Source of the DNA: CAYPIE01 sp964410665
GTDB lineage: Bacteria; Planctomycetota; Planctomycetia; Gemmatales; Gemmataceae
Direction: 5' to 3'
Assembly (NCBI GenBank): GCA_964410665.1
Contig: CAYPIE010000019.1
Span: forward strand, 1 to 64,000
Length of the DNA: 64,000 nucleotides
Below are positions 51,736-60,095 of this stretch, piece by piece; the stretch's first letter is position 1, and each line of letters begins with the position of its first letter. The position numbers and the translations under genes were made by a program. The notes under the pieces were generated by a model. It saw nothing but the letters and a program-made list of their open reading frames with translations. It did no database searches and was not told the origin of the DNA.

Positions 51736-52593
51736 TTAGGCCGCCAGCGACAGGGCCCAGGCGGTACTTAGTGGCTTGAACCCTTTATAGACCAGCCAGT
51801 GCCCCATCAGACGTTCAAGGACCGGCAAAGGCAGCCCTCGCCAGAGGTAGGGTAATTCAGCGCGGCTTAAACTGCGTTTGGCCAAGCGCTGTTCGGCAAA
51901 CGAGGCAAAGATTTGCCGAAGCGTACTTCGCGTAAAGCGTCGTCCGGCTCCGGAGGCAGGGACCGGTCGCATCCAACGGCGCCAGGGCAACAGTAAACGC
52001 TGCCAATAGGTCGCATTATGCGCTGCTGGAAACACGGCCATGACCTTGCCACCGGGTTTCAGCACTCGGAACAGCTCCGCGGCCAGCAATTCTTCTTGTT
52101 CCGGCTGGATAGGCAAATGGGAAAGGACGGCCACATCAATGGTGCCATCAGGCAGAGGCAAGGCAGTCGGGGCAGCATGGACAAACTGGCCGCTCACATG
52201 ACGGATCGCAAAGTGATGCCGTACCACCGCCAATTGTTCCGTCGAATCACTGCAAACCATGACCCGGCTATCATGCTGGGCATACTGCACCCAGTCGGTA
52301 CCCAACCCTTGGCCACAACAAAGGATGGTTTCGCCAATATGGCGGTTAAATTCCAGGAGGCGTGGCAGCCATTCGCCCTGACGTTGATAGCGTCGCCGTT
52401 CGATTTGCAGGAACCAGGCCAGACTCCAAGGTTCGGGGACCTCTTTGCGGCGGACAACTGATCGCATGGTTTCCTGAGCGATCCAAGCATCGATCTGTTC
52501 AGATGACCAGTTAGGTGGTCGAGCGGGCCAGTCCAGAACCGCTGCCGATTCTTCTGGCCAAACCCGCAACAGGGGAGTTTCCTGGCGATCCAT
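51736..52593 (-). CDS. class I SAM-dependent methyltransferase
   Basis: 285 residues from ATG 52593, which has GGAGG 8 nt upstream (the frame continues to TTG 52608). Motif I is ETILCCGQGLGTDWVQYA (Gly-rich loop slightly degenerate), then VMVCSDSTEQLAVV, APTALPLPDGTIDVAVLSHL (motif post II) and ELFRVLKPGGKVMAVFPAA. The C-terminus (LPYLWRGLPLPVLERLMGHW) suggests membrane or lipid contact. Converges with the MarC gene, 5 nt between stops. Substrate unknown. Confidence 0.82.
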   Translation of the reverse strand: MDRQETPLLRVWPEESAAVLDWPARPPNWSSEQIDAWIAQETMRSVVRRKEVPEPWSLAWFLQIERRRYQRQGEWLPRLLEFNRHIGETILCCGQGLGTDWVQYAQHDSRVMVCSDSTEQLAVVRHHFAIRHVSGQFVHAAPTALPLPDGTIDVAVLSHLPIQPEQEELLAAELFRVLKPGGKVMAVFPAAHNATYWQRLLLPWRRWMRPVPASGAGRRFTRSTLRQIFASFAEQRLAKRSLSRAELPYLWRGLPLPVLERLMGHWLVYKGFKPLSTAWALSLAA

Positions 52594-52690
52594 GCCCATG
52601 GCCTCCAAAAAACGAGCTTTGCAGTGCTTAGCCGATTACCGGTTCGACGTCAAGTTCGCCTGGTTCACCCGGCCTCGCTGCCCACCCGGT

Positions 52691-53557
52691 TCAGAAGTCG
52701 ATCGGGACCACTTTGCCATCATCGCGTCCAGCGAGGAAACGCACTAGCTCTACATCGCCCCCCTCCCGGAAGAAGCGAACCGAGCCATCGGCAAAGGCAA
52801 AAAAAGCACCACCCAGATGCCGACTGCTAAACGCTTGCGGCGCCGGACCATTGATGCGGGCACTCTGTTGATCGACGCGCCACATGACGTCACTGACATA
52901 GATGAAGCCGCCCCGGGTTCCAGACATCCCGGCCCAGATGGCCGCCCATTTATCCGTCGGGACATCATAGATGCATTCGCCAATCACCACCGTGTTGGAA
53001 GTGCCATCGCGGATCGCAGTAAAGCTGGTTTTGCTGTTGTAGTACATCACTCCACCAGGATCCGAACTCAATAGGCTGGGACCAGGTCCGGCGGTAGCAC
53101 GATAGTTGGAAGTTCCATGGCGTAGGCGAAACTCATTGCGATCTGGGGCCGTGTCGGCCGGGCAGCGAAACAACGACAACGGTAAGATCGACCAGGGCGA
53201 TGGAGGAGCCGGGTTGCGACGCAGCCCAAACTCGCTGGTGGCCACCCCCATTTCCCGGTACAGGTTCTCCTGTTCCAAAAAAGGTAACGACTGCGACCCC
53301 CAGCTCCAACCCGGCCGCCGAGACTCCATGGAACGATATGCGGAGGGAAACACCCCGTTGCCCGAAACAAAGTTATGCAGCCCGAGGGACAACTGTTTGA
53401 GGTTGTTCTCACATTGGATCCGCGCTGCGGCCGCACGGACCTTCTGGACGGCCGGCAAGAGTAAACCAATCAACACAGCAATAATCGCAATGACCACTAA
53501 TAACTCAATCAAGGTAAAGGCGCCACGCTTCATCTTGGTGCGGCGATGTCGCTGCAT
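52691..53557 (-). CDS. DUF1559 pilin-like protein, copy 1
   Basis: 288 residues from ATG 53557 (AGGAGG 8 nt upstream). Type III (prepilin) leader: MQRHRRTKMKRG then AFTLIELLVVIAIIAVLIGL, cut expected after Gly. The DUF1559 domain follows (IQCENNLKQLSLGLHNF early; SFTAIRDGTSNTVVIGE; then AFSSRHLGGAFFAFADGSVR), with the C-terminal H-x-G-G-x-x-x-x-x-F-A-D-G-S-V-R box. These proteins are abundant in planctomycetes and are thought to be pseudopilins or surface proteins. The prepilin peptidase at 48624 could process it. Confidence 0.95.
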   Translation of the reverse strand: MQRHRRTKMKRGAFTLIELLVVIAIIAVLIGLLLPAVQKVRAAAARIQCENNLKQLSLGLHNFVSGNGVFPSAYRSMESRRPGWSWGSQSLPFLEQENLYREMGVATSEFGLRRNPAPPSPWSILPLSLFRCPADTAPDRNEFRLRHGTSNYRATAGPGPSLLSSDPGGVMYYNSKTSFTAIRDGTSNTVVIGECIYDVPTDKWAAIWAGMSGTRGGFIYVSDVMWRVDQQSARINGPAPQAFSSRHLGGAFFAFADGSVRFFREGGDVELVRFLAGRDDGKVVPIDF

Positions 53558-53679
53558 CGTGCAACCTCCTCGGGGGGAGAGAATTGATCGCAAAGGCTAA
53601 ATATTGGCTTGGAGTCGCAAATATTATGAGAATATTCACATCAAAGACAAGGGAAAAGTCTCGTGGAGAAATCTTTGCC

Positions 53680-53800
53680 TTGGAAACCCAGCGGTTCCAC
53701 TGAGCGCCGTTCCCTTTTGCGACGCCGCTCGGTTGCGGAAAGCCATCCAGGTTCATCCCTGCACAAAAGGCCTATGCAGCGTTCTGCTCACTGGTTTGAG
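53680..53800 (+). pseudogene. remnant of GNAT gene 5' end between DUF1559 copies
   Basis: TTGGAAACCCAGCGGTTCCA at 53680 aligns with ATGGAAAGCCAGCGCTTACG at the start of the GNAT gene (54803), and GCGACGCCGCTCGGTTGCGG aligns with GCGACGCTGCTCGCTTGCAG shortly after. The start codon has become TTG and a TGA follows after seven codons. Thus the duplication once included the divergent neighbour, which decayed in this copy. Confidence 0.6.
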
Positions 53801-53825
53801 GTCACGCTTGCCTGGCCCACCCGGT

Positions 53826-54692
53826 TCAGAAGTCGATCGGGACCACTTTGCCATCATCGCGTCCAGCGAGGAAACGCACTAGCTCTACATCGCCCCCCTC
53901 CCGGAAGAAGCGAACCGAGCCATCGGCAAAGGCAAAAAAAGCACCACCCAGATGCCGACTGCTAAACGCTTGCGGCGCCGGACCATTGATGCGGGCACTC
54001 TGTTGATCGACGCGCCACATGACGTCACTGACATAGATGAAGCCGCCCCGGGTTCCAGACATCCCGGCCCAGATGGCCGCCCATTTATCCGTCGGGACAT
54101 CATAGATGCATTCGCCAATCACCACCGTGTTGGAAGTGCCATCGCGGATCGCAGTAAAGCTGGTTTTGCTGTTGTAGTACATCACTCCACCAGGATCCGA
54201 ACTCAATAGGCTGGGACCAGGTCCGGCGGTAGCACGATAGTTGGAAGTTCCATGGCGTAGGCGAAACTCATTGCGATCTGGGGCCGTGTCGGCCGGGCAG
54301 CGAAACAACGACAACGGTAAGATCGACCAGGGCGATGGAGGAGCCGGGTTGCGACGCAGCCCAAACTCGCTGGTGGCCACCCCCATTTCCCGGTACAGGT
54401 TCTCCTGTTCCAAAAAAGGTAACGACTGCGACCCCCAGCTCCAACCCGGCCGCCGAGACTCCATGGAACGATATGCGGAGGGAAACACCCCGTTGCCCGA
54501 AACAAAGTTATGCAGCCCGAGGGACAACTGTTTGAGGTTGTTCTCACATTGGATCCGCGCTGCGGCCGCACGGACCTTCTGGACGGCCGGCAAGAGTAAA
54601 CCAATCAACACAGCAATAATCGCAATGACCACTAATAACTCAATCAAGGTAAAGGCGGCACGTTTTATCTTGGTGCGGCGATGTCGCTGCAT
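53826..54692 (-). CDS. DUF1559 pilin-like protein, copy 2
   Basis: 288 residues from ATG 54692. Same leader and domain as copy 1; only the leader differs, at two residues (TKIKRA instead of TKMKRG). The residue before the AFTLIEL helix, normally Gly for prepilin peptidase, is Ala here, which the peptidase tolerates poorly to moderately. Divergent from the intact GNAT gene at 54803. The longer frame to 54842 runs into the intergenic region and is not used. Confidence 0.95.
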   Translation of the reverse strand: MQRHRRTKIKRAAFTLIELLVVIAIIAVLIGLLLPAVQKVRAAAARIQCENNLKQLSLGLHNFVSGNGVFPSAYRSMESRRPGWSWGSQSLPFLEQENLYREMGVATSEFGLRRNPAPPSPWSILPLSLFRCPADTAPDRNEFRLRHGTSNYRATAGPGPSLLSSDPGGVMYYNSKTSFTAIRDGTSNTVVIGECIYDVPTDKWAAIWAGMSGTRGGFIYVSDVMWRVDQQSARINGPAPQAFSSRHLGGAFFAFADGSVRFFREGGDVELVRFLAGRDDGKVVPIDF

Positions 54693-54802
54693 CGTGCAAC
54701 CTCCTCGGGGGGAGAAGATATCATCCAGACAAACTTGTTGGTGTTTCTTAAGGATATTCACATAAAGGACCAGGGCAAAGTGTCCAACGAGGAGTACATG
54801 CC

Positions 54803-55357
54803 ATGGAAAGCCAGCGCTTACGCTTCCGTCCGTTTCTGGCAAGCGACGCTGCTCGCTTGCAGGAGCTGGATGGAGACCCCGAGGTCATGCGCTACGTCGG
54901 CCATGGGCTCGGCAGTCTTGAGGCTTACCAACAGCAGATTGATCAGGTGTTTCGGCCTCAGGAGACCGCCAGGACAGGTCTCGGGTTTTGGGCCGCGGAA
55001 GAACGTGTCAGTGGACAATTTATCGGCTGGTTTCATTTACGACCTGCGGAAGGTTTTCAATACGCAGACATCGCGGGGTACGCCCCTGGCGAAGTCGATT
55101 TAGGCTTTCGGCTGCGTCGGGCGATTTGGGGCCAAGGCTATGCAACCGAAGGAGCTGGTTACTTAGTTGAGCAGGGGTTCGCACACCGCGGGATCACCCG
55201 GGTAGTGGCTTGTGTGATGGTCAGCAATCAGGGCTCGATTCGGGTTCTGGAAAAATTGGGCTTTCATCGGGAGTCCGAGTTTACTTTGCCAGTATTCCAG
55301 GATCGGGTTGTTCGTTATGGGCGGCACCGATCGATCGGCTCCGAGAGCCGGGGGTGA
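54803..55357 (+). CDS. GNAT-family N-acetyltransferase
   Basis: 184 residues, RimJ/RimL type: ESQRLRFRPFLASDAARLQE, FIGWFHLRPAEG, DLGFRLRRAIWGQGYATEGA (acetyl-CoA loop) and NQGSIRVLEKLGFHRESEF. The N-terminal coding part is present a second time, decayed, at 53680. Acceptor unknown. Promoter region is shared with the DUF1559 copy 2 gene. Confidence 0.92.
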   Translation: MESQRLRFRPFLASDAARLQELDGDPEVMRYVGHGLGSLEAYQQQIDQVFRPQETARTGLGFWAAEERVSGQFIGWFHLRPAEGFQYADIAGYAPGEVDLGFRLRRAIWGQGYATEGAGYLVEQGFAHRGITRVVACVMVSNQGSIRVLEKLGFHRESEFTLPVFQDRVVRYGRHRSIGSESRG

Positions 55358-55447
55358 CTTGGCTGGGGGGATTGCACGGGATAAAATGAACTTCTGAGGT
55401 AACATTTGTCAAGTAGCCATCGTGTCGGCCCGCGAGCCGAGAGTGCC

Positions 55448-56365
55448 ATGCCGCGCGATTATTATGAAGTGTTAGAAGTAAACCGCAACGCCAGTGATGA
55501 TGAACTGGCCAAGGCGCATCGCAAACTTTCGCATAAGTATCATCCTGATCGCAATCCTGGCGACAAGGAATCTGAGGCAAAATTCAAGGAAGTCCAAAAT
55601 GCCTATGACACCTTGAAGGATGCCAAGAAGCGTGCGATCTACGACCGCTACGGTCCCGACGGTCCACCAGGTTTTGATCCGAACCAGGCGGGCGGACAGG
55701 GCTTTTCGTTCAACTTTGGTCCGGGTGGGGGTGCCCAGGAAGTCGACCCACAAATGGCCCAAGAATTGTTTGAGCAGCTGTTCGGGGAGCGAGCTGAGTC
55801 CGGCGATAGTGGCATCTTTGGCAACCACTCACGCCGGCGTCGGCGCCCGCGGACCGCAAGGCCGGAGCCGATTGAGATCGAGGCCACGATCCCATTCGCG
55901 CGGATGGCCCAAGGGGGCACCATCACTCTCCAGGCCGAACACCAGGAAATCGAGGTCAAGGTGCCAGTCGGGGTCCAGGACGGTCAGAAACTCCGCGTCC
56001 GTGGGGTTGGCCCCGGTGGTGCCGATGTCATTGTCAAAATCCAGGTCGAGCCCCACCCCTACTTTAAACGTGAAGGCAGCAAGGACGTCCTGCTAGAGGT
56101 CCCGATTAGCATCCCTGAAGCAGTTCTGGGGGGCACGGTAGAGGTGCCAACCGTTGCCGGTCAGCGACTCGAGGTGAAGATTCCCGCCGGCACCTCCAGC
56201 GGTTCACGCCTACGGCTACGGGGCCAGGGGATCAATACGGGTGATCAGTATCTGGTTTTCAAAGTCCACGCGGTGGCAGGCATCGATGAACGCAGCCAAG
56301 AACTGATCCGTGAATTCGCATCGCTGCATCCGCAGAATCCCCGGGAGAATGTGCCGTGGCGGTGA
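55448..56365 (+). CDS. DnaJ-type co-chaperone without zinc finger (CbpA-like)
   Basis: 305 residues from ATG 55448. J domain at 3-66 (DYYEVLEVNRNASDDELAKA, HPD at 32-34), then a Gly/Phe-rich linker (AGGQGFSFNFGPGGG), no CxxCxGxG zinc repeats, and the DnaJ C-terminal substrate-binding repeats (IEIEATIPFARMAQGGTITL, LEVPISIPEAVLGGTVEVPT, RLRLRGQGINTGDQYLVFKV). It stimulates DnaK ATPase. The CDS begins a same-strand run with rnpA and yidD 62 nt downstream. Confidence 0.93.
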   Translation: MPRDYYEVLEVNRNASDDELAKAHRKLSHKYHPDRNPGDKESEAKFKEVQNAYDTLKDAKKRAIYDRYGPDGPPGFDPNQAGGQGFSFNFGPGGGAQEVDPQMAQELFEQLFGERAESGDSGIFGNHSRRRRRPRTARPEPIEIEATIPFARMAQGGTITLQAEHQEIEVKVPVGVQDGQKLRVRGVGPGGADVIVKIQVEPHPYFKREGSKDVLLEVPISIPEAVLGGTVEVPTVAGQRLEVKIPAGTSSGSRLRLRGQGINTGDQYLVFKVHAVAGIDERSQELIREFASLHPQNPRENVPWR

Positions 56366-56427
56366 ACCTGGGCCCATGGCCAGTCTCCATGGTGACAACA
56401 AGTTTCGCCTGCTTGGAGGTGGCTGCC

Positions 56428-56841
56428 ATGCTCCCGCCCGACCCCGCGGCCCAGCCGCCGCAACGCCAGACCTTTCGCCCGCATGAGCGGCTCCGACTAT
56501 CCACTGAGTTCCAGAAGGTCTACGCGTTTCGGCGTTCAGTGTCGGACCGCGAACTGTCCTTGATTGTGTATGGCATGCCCAACGGCTTGCCCTATAACCG
56601 GATTGGCTTGTCCGTAGCCCGGCGGGTTCTACCCCGGGCCTACCAGCGCAACCGGATGAAACGGCTGTTGCGCGAAGCCTATCGCCTCCGCCGCGCGGAA
56701 TTACCGACTGGCATGGACCTCATCTTTGTGCCGCGTGGAAAGCGCGTCCCGTCGCTGGCGACCCTGCAGCCGGCCCTCGTACGGCTTATCCACCAGCTGG
56801 CCCGCCGGCTAGACAAGGAACGCGGGAGCGCGGCCTCATGA
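56428..56841 (+). CDS. rnpA: ribonuclease P protein component
   Basis: 137 residues from ATG 56428, with GGAGG 8 nt upstream. RnpA features: FRPHERLRLSTEFQKVYAFR at the start, RIGLSVARRVLPRAYQRNRM then KRLLREAYR (the RNR motif that contacts RNA), and DLIFVPRGKRVPSL. It assists the RNase P RNA in cutting tRNA 5' leaders. Upstream is the dnaJ-like gene, where most bacteria have rpmH. yidD overlaps the stop by ATGA. Confidence 0.94.
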   Translation: MLPPDPAAQPPQRQTFRPHERLRLSTEFQKVYAFRRSVSDRELSLIVYGMPNGLPYNRIGLSVARRVLPRAYQRNRMKRLLREAYRLRRAELPTGMDLIFVPRGKRVPSLATLQPALVRLIHQLARRLDKERGSAAS

Positions 56842-57074
56842 GGCTCTACCGGAGTTTCCTCTCGTGTGTTGCAGGCGGGCTCATCCTGCTGGTGCGTCTC
56901 TACCAATGGCTGGTGCGGCCGCTGTTGCCACCGGCTTGTCGCTTTGTGCCGAGCTGTAGTGAATACTTTATTCTAGCGGTCAAGAAGGATGGTCCGCTGG
57001 TGGGCAGCTATCGAGGAATCCGCCGCATCTGTCGCTGCCACCCCTTTAGTCCCGGGGGCTATGACCCGCCGTGA
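56838..57074 (+). CDS. yidD: membrane protein insertion efficiency factor YidD
   Basis: 78 residues. Family core: LVRLYQWLVRPLLPPACRFV, PSCSEYFILAVKKDG, RICRCHPFSPGGYDPP. It aids YidC-dependent insertion of membrane proteins. It starts within the rnpA stop (ATGA). yidC, which normally follows, is absent; a DNA glycosylase gene follows instead. Confidence 0.95.
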   Translation: MRLYRSFLSCVAGGLILLVRLYQWLVRPLLPPACRFVPSCSEYFILAVKKDGPLVGSYRGIRRICRCHPFSPGGYDPP

Positions 57075-57093
57075 GTCGAAAGGAGTCCATGAC

Positions 57094-57732
57094 ATGTCCA
57101 TTGGGACGCGACCCGATTATGCCAAAGCAACCCGCCACCTGAGTCGTCGACATCCTGCATTCAAAACGATGATCCAGCAATTTGGGCCGTGTACCTTATT
57201 GCCAGATACCGACCACTTTGGTGTCCTGGTCCGGTCGATCATAGCGCAATTGATCTCCACTAAGGCAGCCACCACCATCTCGCAACGAGTGTATACCCTC
57301 GTGGCGCCGCACCCCGTCACGCCCGCTAGCTTGGCCGCCCAGACCGATCTAGCCTTGCGTGACTGTGGGATTTCCAGCATGAAGGTGCGTTACTTACGGG
57401 CCTTGCAAAACCAGCTCCTCGAGGACCCAGCATTTCTCGCACGCCTCGACCGGCTCCCCGAGGAACAGCTCCGACCGCTGCTCGGAGCCTTGCCCGGGAT
57501 TGGACCATGGACACTCGACATGTTTTTGATGTTTTCGCTCGGGCGAATGGACGTTTTGCCCGTCGGTGACTTGGGGGTTCGCCTGGCGGTGCAGGATCAC
57601 TTTGGTCTAGCTGCAGAGCCGAGACCGCAGGAACTCCGCACCCTGGCCGAGCCGTGGCGGCCATTCCGCACGGTCGCTTGCTGGTATCTGTGGCGGAGCC
57701 GTGGCTTTGTGCCGCAATCAGGACTTGAATAA
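57094..57732 (+). CDS. DNA-3-methyladenine glycosylase 2-type (HhH-GPD)
   Basis: 212 residues from ATG 57094 (GAAAGGAG 8 nt upstream). HhH motif at 133-142 (LPGIGPWTLD) and catalytic Asp159 (VLPVGDLGVR); FGVLVRSIIAQLISTKAATT is the N-terminal helical signature. AlkA-like enzymes excise alkylated purines in base excision repair. No FeS Cys cluster is seen, so not an EndoIII type. Confidence 0.92.
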   Translation: MSIGTRPDYAKATRHLSRRHPAFKTMIQQFGPCTLLPDTDHFGVLVRSIIAQLISTKAATTISQRVYTLVAPHPVTPASLAAQTDLALRDCGISSMKVRYLRALQNQLLEDPAFLARLDRLPEEQLRPLLGALPGIGPWTLDMFLMFSLGRMDVLPVGDLGVRLAVQDHFGLAAEPRPQELRTLAEPWRPFRTVACWYLWRSRGFVPQSGLE

Positions 57733-57765
57733 TCGCAGCGATCCCAGCCGCGAGGGAACAAGCTA

Positions 57766-58554
57766 ATGAATATGATCACCATTGACCACCAGCCCCCGGC
57801 CAGCATCGTCCGCCTCAATCGTCCAGACAAGCGGAATGCCCTGAGTCGGGAATTGATCGCGGCATTGGCCGAGGCATTCGAACGGGTGACCCATGATCCC
57901 ACGGTCCGTGTGGTCATCCTCACCGGAGCGGGGACAGCCTTCTGTGCTGGAATGGACTTAGAGGAGCTGCAGAGCACTCTGAGCCTGGATAGCGACTCGC
58001 CCGTGATCTGGGAGGATACCCAGCGTCTGGCCCGTCTGTACCAACAAATCTATACCCTGCCCAAGCCAACCATTGCCGCGGTTCAGGGAGCGGCGGTGGC
58101 TGGTGGCGCTGGTTTGGTGAGCGTGTGCGATCTGGCCTTGGCCACCCCGAACGCCAAGTTTGGCTATCCGGAGGTTCGTCGCGGTCTGGTGGCGGCCATG
58201 GTGCTGCCGCATCTACTGCGGCATGTCGGGGAGCGAATGGCCCGCTATCTGCTCCTCACCGGGGAATTGATTGACGCGGCCACCGCTCAACAAGTGGGCC
58301 TGATCAATGCCACGGTGGCCGAAGCCGATCTACTCCCCACCGCGACTCGCTGGGCGCAGGCCTTGGCCGAAGGCGGACCAGAGGCACTCGCAGCGACCAA
58401 GCAGTTCCTCCGACAGTGTTCACAGCTATCGGTGACAGTGGAAGAAACCGCGCGGGCTTCGGCAGCTCCACGTCTGGGCGCGGAGTGCCGTCTGGGACTG
58501 GCAGCCTTCTTCGCGAAGCAGCCTCCTCCGTGGCTCCGTGGGGAAACGTCATGA
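57766..58554 (+). CDS. enoyl-CoA hydratase/isomerase family protein
   Basis: 262 residues. Crotonase fold: LNRPDKRNALSRELIAALAE, oxyanion residues in AGTAFCAGMDLEELQSTLSL and KPTIAAVQGAAVAGGAGLVS (second backbone NH), CDLALATPNAKFGYPEVRRG with the Glu near the active site, then ATAQQVGLINATVAEADLLP. Could hydrate enoyl-CoA or act as another crotonase. Its stop overlaps the PfkB start (ATGA). Confidence 0.92.
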   Translation: MNMITIDHQPPASIVRLNRPDKRNALSRELIAALAEAFERVTHDPTVRVVILTGAGTAFCAGMDLEELQSTLSLDSDSPVIWEDTQRLARLYQQIYTLPKPTIAAVQGAAVAGGAGLVSVCDLALATPNAKFGYPEVRRGLVAAMVLPHLLRHVGERMARYLLLTGELIDAATAQQVGLINATVAEADLLPTATRWAQALAEGGPEALAATKQFLRQCSQLSVTVEETARASAAPRLGAECRLGLAAFFAKQPPPWLRGETS

Positions 58555-59489
58555 ATGCTGCAGCAGTGCCCTTGGTCGCGGCCATCGGTGAAATCCTGTG
58601 GGATTTATTCCCCCAAGGAGCCCGTTTGGGCGGCGCACCGTACAATTTCCTATTTCACTGCCGACAGTTGGCCCCGTTGTTTCCAGCAACCCAAGCATGC
58701 CAATTTACGCTGGTAACCCGTGTAGGAGACGATGCGCGCGGCCAAGCCATCCGAGAACTCCTGCAACCGATGCAGTCCCATTGGGCCACGAACTTGATCC
58801 AGATTGACCCAGACCATCCGACGGGGAGCGTGAGCGTTCAGCTGGATCCGCGTGGCGTGCCGCAGTACACCATTCATACCGAGGTAGCATATGACTACCT
58901 GGCTTGGGATGAACGCCTGACCGAACGCTGCCCGCAGGTGGTGTATTTCGGAACTTTGGCCCAGCGGCATCCGGTCGCCCGGAGGACCATCGCGCAATTG
59001 CTAGACTGCTGGAGCCTTAGAGTACCCCGAATGGTCCTGGATCTGAACCTGCGCCCCAACTGCTATTCGCCGACAATCATCGAACAGTCGCTACATCGAG
59101 CCAGTTGGCTCAAGCTGAGCGAGGAGGAACTGGGCATATTGCGCCGTCAGTTTGCCCTCCCGACTGCGGAAACGGCAGCACTTCGGGCGTTACGCCAGCG
59201 TTTTCAACTGGAACTGGTCATGTTGACTTACGGAGCTGCTGGCTGTCAGGTGCAGGCATCCTTGGCAGGCCAGGAGTTCGAGGTGGCCGAGCCGGGGGTA
59301 CCTACCCAGGTGGTGGATACCGTGGGCGCAGGCGATGCCTTTACCGCGGCCATGGTGTTGGGGCTCTTGGAGGGAGGTCCCGAACGTCTACCTTCCGTCG
59401 TCCACTTGGCCAATCGCTATGCGGCCCGGGTTGTTGGTGCATCCGGGGCAACCCCCACCCTCGCGGTCGAGGAGTTCAAGTCCCCATGA
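58551..59489 (+). CDS. PfkB-family carbohydrate kinase (fructokinase-like)
   Basis: 312 residues. AAIGEILWDLFPQGARLGGA is the N-terminal sugar-binding GG region (fructokinase-like GEILWDLFP), VTRVGDDARGQAIRELL, VLDLNLRPNCYS, and the signature VDTVGAGDAFTAAMVLGLLE with catalytic Asp. Phosphorylates a sugar with ATP; fructose or a related ketose is likely. ATG 58551 overlaps the enoyl-CoA hydratase stop. The frame open from 58416 is not used. Confidence 0.92.
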   Translation: MNAAAVPLVAAIGEILWDLFPQGARLGGAPYNFLFHCRQLAPLFPATQACQFTLVTRVGDDARGQAIRELLQPMQSHWATNLIQIDPDHPTGSVSVQLDPRGVPQYTIHTEVAYDYLAWDERLTERCPQVVYFGTLAQRHPVARRTIAQLLDCWSLRVPRMVLDLNLRPNCYSPTIIEQSLHRASWLKLSEEELGILRRQFALPTAETAALRALRQRFQLELVMLTYGAAGCQVQASLAGQEFEVAEPGVPTQVVDTVGAGDAFTAAMVLGLLEGGPERLPSVVHLANRYAARVVGASGATPTLAVEEFKSP

Positions 59490-60064
59490 TGCCTTCCTGG
59501 CGGCCACCAACCCTGCACACCGCCCGACTCACTCTCCGAGGACTGACCGAGGAGGATGCCGAAGCAATCTTTGCCTATGCCGCGAACCCCAACATGACCC
59601 ACTACACTCTTTGGGAACCCCATCAAACGCTTGCCGATTCCCTGCGATTTGTCCGGGATTACGCCCTGGCACGCTATCGCGAGGGAGTGCCCGAGCCGAT
59701 GGGCATGGTCGATCGCGAGGATCCGAGCGGCCAAGTGATTGGCTGTGTAGGCGGTTTCTGGGTATCCCAGGCAAACGCGACGATGGAGCTCGGTTATGCC
59801 TTAAGCGAAGATCACTGGGGCAAGGGCCTGGTGGTCGAAGCAGCCACCGTGCTGATCGATTATTTATTCACCGCCTATTCGGTAGAGCGGCTACAGGCCC
59901 GTTCCGTGGCCGAGAATCAGCAGAGTCTGCGGGTGCTCGACAAACTCGGGCTCAGCTATGAAGGCACCCTCCGCTCCGCTTTGTGGCGACGTGGTCGCTT
60001 TCGCGATGTCTGTTATTTCTCCATCCTGCGCGGCGAATGGGAAGCCCAGCATCGGTTACGCTGA
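59486..60064 (+). CDS. GNAT-family N-acetyltransferase
   Basis: 192 residues from ATG 59486, overlapping the PfkB stop (ATGATG). RimJ/RimL type: RPPTLHTARLTLRGLTEEDA, VIGCVGGFWVSQANATMELG, YALSEDHWGKGLVVEAATVL, NQQSLRVLDKLGLSYEGTLR. The conserved order resembles RimJ/alanine acetyltransferases. End of the same-strand run that started with the dnaJ-like gene. Confidence 0.92.
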   Translation: MMPSWRPPTLHTARLTLRGLTEEDAEAIFAYAANPNMTHYTLWEPHQTLADSLRFVRDYALARYREGVPEPMGMVDREDPSGQVIGCVGGFWVSQANATMELGYALSEDHWGKGLVVEAATVLIDYLFTAYSVERLQARSVAENQQSLRVLDKLGLSYEGTLRSALWRRGRFRDVCYFSILRGEWEAQHRLR

Positions 60065-60095
60065 GCGTCTCCTCCGGGCGGTCATCGGCGTTGGC

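Larger units (their letters stand above)
52681..54715. repeat. direct duplication of ~900 bp (DUF1559 twins)
   Basis: 52681-53580 and 53816-54715 are copies at a constant offset of 1135 bp. By eye they are identical except for three bases near the 5' end of the genes (GCGCCACGCTTC vs GCGGCACGTTTT, giving Met-Lys-Arg-Gly vs Ile-Lys-Arg-Ala). The sequences flanking the copies are also homologous but clearly diverged. Confidence 0.95.
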
